Shown in pieces: positions 6,384 to 7,352 of a DNA stretch of 7,352 bases. The notes below the pieces were generated by a model. The model worked only from the letters and a program-made list of their open reading frames with translations. It was not told where the DNA came from and ran no database searches. Numbering within the stretch: position 1 is the first letter of the stretch; each line of letters begins with the position of its first letter. The stretch spans positions 1 to 7,352 of the forward strand of contig JBKOUY010000233.1 in the NCBI GenBank assembly GCA_046723645.1, written 5' to 3'. The position numbers and the translations under genes were made by a program. Source of the stretch: DASQUK01 sp046723645. GTDB lineage: Bacteria; Actinomycetota; Acidimicrobiia; Acidimicrobiales; VFJN01.

Positions 6384-6409
6384 CCTCGACACCGGACCTC
6401 GACACCGGA
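6384..6409. repeat. Perfect 13-base tandem repeat
   Basis: CCTCGACACCGGA occurs twice in direct succession (6384-6396 and 6397-6409), followed by two further matching bases. It may be an operator-like pair of sites or slippage; thirteen bases is not a whole number of codons, which fits non-coding DNA. Confidence 0.6.
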
Positions 6410-6491
6410 CCGCTCGAGCAGCTCGGCCGTCAGCGCCGCCAAGAGCGGGTCGCTACGTCGCTGTTAATGCACATAGGCCTCTACTATGCGC

Positions 6492-6496
6492 GAGGT
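6492..6496 (+). promoter_or_regulatory. Shine-Dalgarno of the first small ORF
   Basis: GAGGT stands seven bases before the ATG at 6504 and favours it over the in-frame ATG at 6486, which has no purine-rich site upstream. Confidence 0.45.
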
Positions 6497-6503
6497 CTGC
6501 GCC

Positions 6504-6647
6504 ATGGCGGGCGGCGCCGTGGTCACGGGACAGTGGCAACTGAGAGGTTCCTGGCGGATCGTCCCGTGGACTGCCACCCGAACCAGCTACGTCGGCGGAA
6601 ACTGGTGGCGTGACCGGCTCACCGCCGAGATCGACGAGGAGCTATGA
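6504..6647 (+). CDS. Small Trp-rich protein of unknown function, first of a coupled chain
   Basis: A 47-aa ORF that I do not recognise. It contains five tryptophans in a stretch likely to form beta strands (AVVTGQWQLRGSWRIVPW, then GGNWWRDRL) and ends with the acidic helix-like tail TAEIDEEL. Its last codons carry the GAGGAG ribosome site for the next gene, and its TGA overlaps the next ATG (ATGA at 6644-6647). Counting from the upstream ATG at 6486, about 83 percent of codons end in G or C, more than in the competing frame over the same bases (about 68 percent). It could be a genuine small protein translated with its neighbours, or the C-terminal remnant of a longer one. No homology search was possible. 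Confidence 0.45.
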   Translation: MAGGAVVTGQWQLRGSWRIVPWTATRTSYVGGNWWRDRLTAEIDEEL

Positions 6648-6925
6648 GCTCGGACGCCACTCACCACGAGTACCGGATCGAATCGATACCCCCGGGCGAG
6701 GACGCCTGGAGGTGGCATCGCTTTGTCGGTGACTCCGGCCGCGTCCTCACCACCGTCCAAGCGCGCCTCGACGATGTCAGGGCCGCCTGGCCTGGTTGGC
6801 AGTTCCGGCTCATGGCCCGCACCGTTTCCGTCACCACGACACCATGGATGGAACAGCAACCCCGGCGCGGCCATGAGGATCATCGTCACGAAGCGCCGCC
6901 TCGCCGCCCCAGGGAGACGGCGTGA
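6644..6925 (+). CDS. Small hypothetical protein, middle of the coupled chain
   Basis: A 93-aa protein with no family I recognise. Residues 1-67 look like a compact domain: HEYRIESIPPGEDAWRW (8-24), HRFVGDSGRVLTTVQARLDD (25-44, where a helix ARLDDVRAAWPGW begins near 40) and a strand WQFRLMARTVSVT (52-64). From residue 68 the chain becomes Pro/Arg/His-rich (PRRGHEDHRHEAPPRRPRE) and is probably a flexible basic tail. The ATG overlaps the upstream stop, with GAGGAG (6636-6641) two bases before it, a tight spacing typical of coupled genes. The stop overlaps a GTG of a possible third ORF (GTGA). The basic tail could contact nucleic acid, but this is only a guess from composition. Confidence 0.65.
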   Translation: MSSDATHHEYRIESIPPGEDAWRWHRFVGDSGRVLTTVQARLDDVRAAWPGWQFRLMARTVSVTTTPWMEQQPRRGHEDHRHEAPPRRPRETA

Positions 6926-7053
6926 GTGACAACCGAGAACAGCCAAGTTCTGGGCCAGGCGCCGACATCCGCTCCAGTGGGGCTGCGAAGCCGGCGCTCA
7001 TGGGCACAAAACGGGCACAAAATCGCGCCTTGCAGGCTCCCCTGATCGCCTGA
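6922..7053 (+). CDS. Possible 43-aa ORF, last of the coupled chain
   Basis: GTG at 6922 overlaps the TGA of the preceding gene and has GGGAG (6912-6916) five bases upstream. The product begins MSDNREQPSSGPGADIR, continues SSGAAKPALMGTKRAQNR and ends LQAPLIA; it would be polar and largely disordered. The tandem repeat at 7002-7022 lies in its second half. Only about 64 percent of codons end in G or C, weaker than the neighbours, so the first half may be the start of a gene cut short by rearrangement. No family recognised. Confidence 0.3.
   Translation: MSDNREQPSSGPGADIRSSGAAKPALMGTKRAQNRALQAPLIA
7002..7022. repeat. 11-base tandem repeat GGGCACAAAAC
   Basis: GGGCACAAAAC (7002-7012) is directly followed by GGGCACAAAA (7013-7022). 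The A-runs are unusual in this G/C-rich setting. Such a pair can be a protein-binding site or slippage product. Confidence 0.6.
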
Positions 7054-7084
7054 GCGCCCGGTGCAGACGTCATGCCGGAGCGCT
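7053..7084. repeat. Stem-loop after the small-ORF chain
   Basis: AGCGC-CCGG (7053-7061) pairs with CCGG-A-GCGCT (7075-7084), nine base pairs with one bulged A (7079) and a 13-base loop. It begins at the last base of the third ORF's stop, so it is placed where a terminator would be, but no T-tract follows. Confidence 0.3.
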
Positions 7085-7126
7085 AGACCTGCCTCGACCA
7101 GCGCCTTCACGGGCGCATCGTCGCCT

Positions 7127-7168
7127 CTCGAGCCGCCACCCCTCATCTTCTCACGGTGATGCTCTACC
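7127..7168 (-). repeat. Degenerate partial copy of tRNA-Gly, possible attachment-site relic
   Basis: Aligned without gaps to 7227-7268 of the tRNA gene, exactly 100 bases away, 33 of 42 bases agree. The agreement covers the D-arm end (GGTAGAGC), the anticodon arm and part of the T-loop. GGTGATGCTCTACC is shared in full. In the copy the anticodon loop is changed (TTGCCAA became GTGAGAA) and one stem pair is lost. No matching 5' half or acceptor stem is present, so it is not a working tRNA. It may be a decayed tRNA duplicate or a trace of site-specific integration into the tRNA. Confidence 0.6.
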
Positions 7169-7212
7169 GGCGTCGACGGCGAGGCGGAGATGCTCGGTGA
7201 CCTGGGGCTTTG

Positions 7213-7285
7213 AGCGGACGACGGGACTCGAACCCGCGACCCTCACCTTGGCAAGGTGATGCTCTACCAACTGAGCCACGTCCGC
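7213..7285 (-). tRNA. tRNA-Gly (anticodon GCC)
   Basis: All arms fold. The acceptor stem GCGGACG/CGTCCGC has seven pairs, the D stem is GCTC/GAGC with loop AGTTGGTA, the anticodon stem is TCACC/GGTGA with loop TTGCCAA, the variable loop is five bases, and the T stem GCGGG/CCCGT encloses TTCGAGT. The anticodon GCC is complementary to plus 7250-7252 and reads GGC and GGT codons. The discriminator is U, as usual for bacterial tRNA-Gly. Total length is 73 bases, and CCA is not encoded (TCAAAG follows), as in many actinobacteria. Confidence 0.97.
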
Positions 7286-7297
7286 GTGGGAGGCACA

Positions 7298-7303
7298 ACC
7301 TTA
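7298..7303 (-). promoter_or_regulatory. Candidate -10 box for tRNA-Gly
   Basis: The minus strand reads TAAGGT, 12 bases upstream of the mature tRNA 5' end. It fits the TANNNT form of actinobacterial -10 boxes and sits in the only A/T-richer patch there. No good -35 hexamer is visible at 16-18 bases. Confidence 0.4.
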
Positions 7304-7352
7304 GCAATCCCGCCCCTGCCGCCCACCAGCCGCGGGGCACTCGCGGCTACGG

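Larger units (their letters stand above)
5934..6503. other. Divergent spacer with a hairpin and tandem repeat, no convincing gene
   Basis: This 570-base stretch separates the minus-strand 89-aa gene from the plus-strand chain of small ORFs. Open frames exist on both strands, for example a plus frame running 6209-6613. Its third positions, where it overlaps the small ORF at 6504, are poorer in G/C than those of that ORF, and it has no recognisable domain. Structured items are a stem at 6309-6339, two nearly adjacent copies of AGGCGTGG (6291-6298, 6301-6308), a 13-base tandem repeat (6384-6409) and an A/T-richer patch at 6463-6488. TACTAT at 6482-6487 resembles a -10 box but has no good -35 partner. 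Confidence 0.5.

Noticed and set aside
6209..6613. A 134-codon plus-strand frame in the divergent spacer
   Set aside because: No domain or good ribosome site is seen, and over its last part the overlapping small ORF has clearly higher G/C at third positions; it stays possible but unsupported.
6587..6946. A 119-codon minus-strand frame opposite the 93-aa gene
   Set aside because: It is antisense to a better-supported, coupled gene and has no motif.
1..7352. CRISPR arrays, IS elements, rRNA
   Set aside because: No regularly spaced direct repeats, transposase motifs or rRNA-like blocks were found on either strand.

Overview
The window is high-GC DNA with strong G/C preference at third codon positions, GTG starts beside ATG, and a tRNA gene without an encoded CCA end. 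This fits an actinobacterium, possibly of the Acidimicrobiia or a related lineage; that placement is an inference from composition and protein style. No rRNA gene, CRISPR array or complete mobile element is visible.

Left part (1-1832, plus strand): a translationally coupled pair, an NTF2/SnoaL-like small protein (219-635) and a PaaI-type hotdog thioesterase (635-1084). After a 162-base gap comes a second NTF2-like gene (1247-1507). It stops early, and a plausible C-terminal relic follows in the same frame, so it looks like a decaying gene. A hairpin-rich convergent spacer follows.

Middle (1833-5560): a secreted GH5 glycoside hydrolase of the endoglycoceramidase type on the minus strand (1833-3341). 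Then comes about 1 kb without a convincing gene but with several strong stem-loops (3342-4354). A serine hydrolase of the class C beta-lactamase/EstB type follows on the plus strand (4355-5560).

Right part (5557-7352): a minus-strand pair of small genes, 89 aa with an excellent Shine-Dalgarno and a possible 36-aa ORF coupled by ATGA. The latter's stop shares a palindromic CTAG with the stop of the serine hydrolase. A 570-base divergent spacer carries a hairpin and a tandem repeat. Next is a compact plus-strand chain of three short ORFs, in three different frames, joined by ATGA and GTGA overlaps (6504-7053). The window ends with tRNA-Gly(GCC) on the minus strand (7213-7285), and exactly 100 bases from its 3' half lies a degenerate 42-base copy of it. 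The combination of a duplicated tRNA segment, short unknown coupled ORFs and a short tandem repeat makes the last 900 bases the most accessory-looking part.

No complete recognised novel system is evident. The best candidates for something undescribed are the three-ORF chain beside tRNA-Gly and the structured 1-kb region between the two hydrolases.
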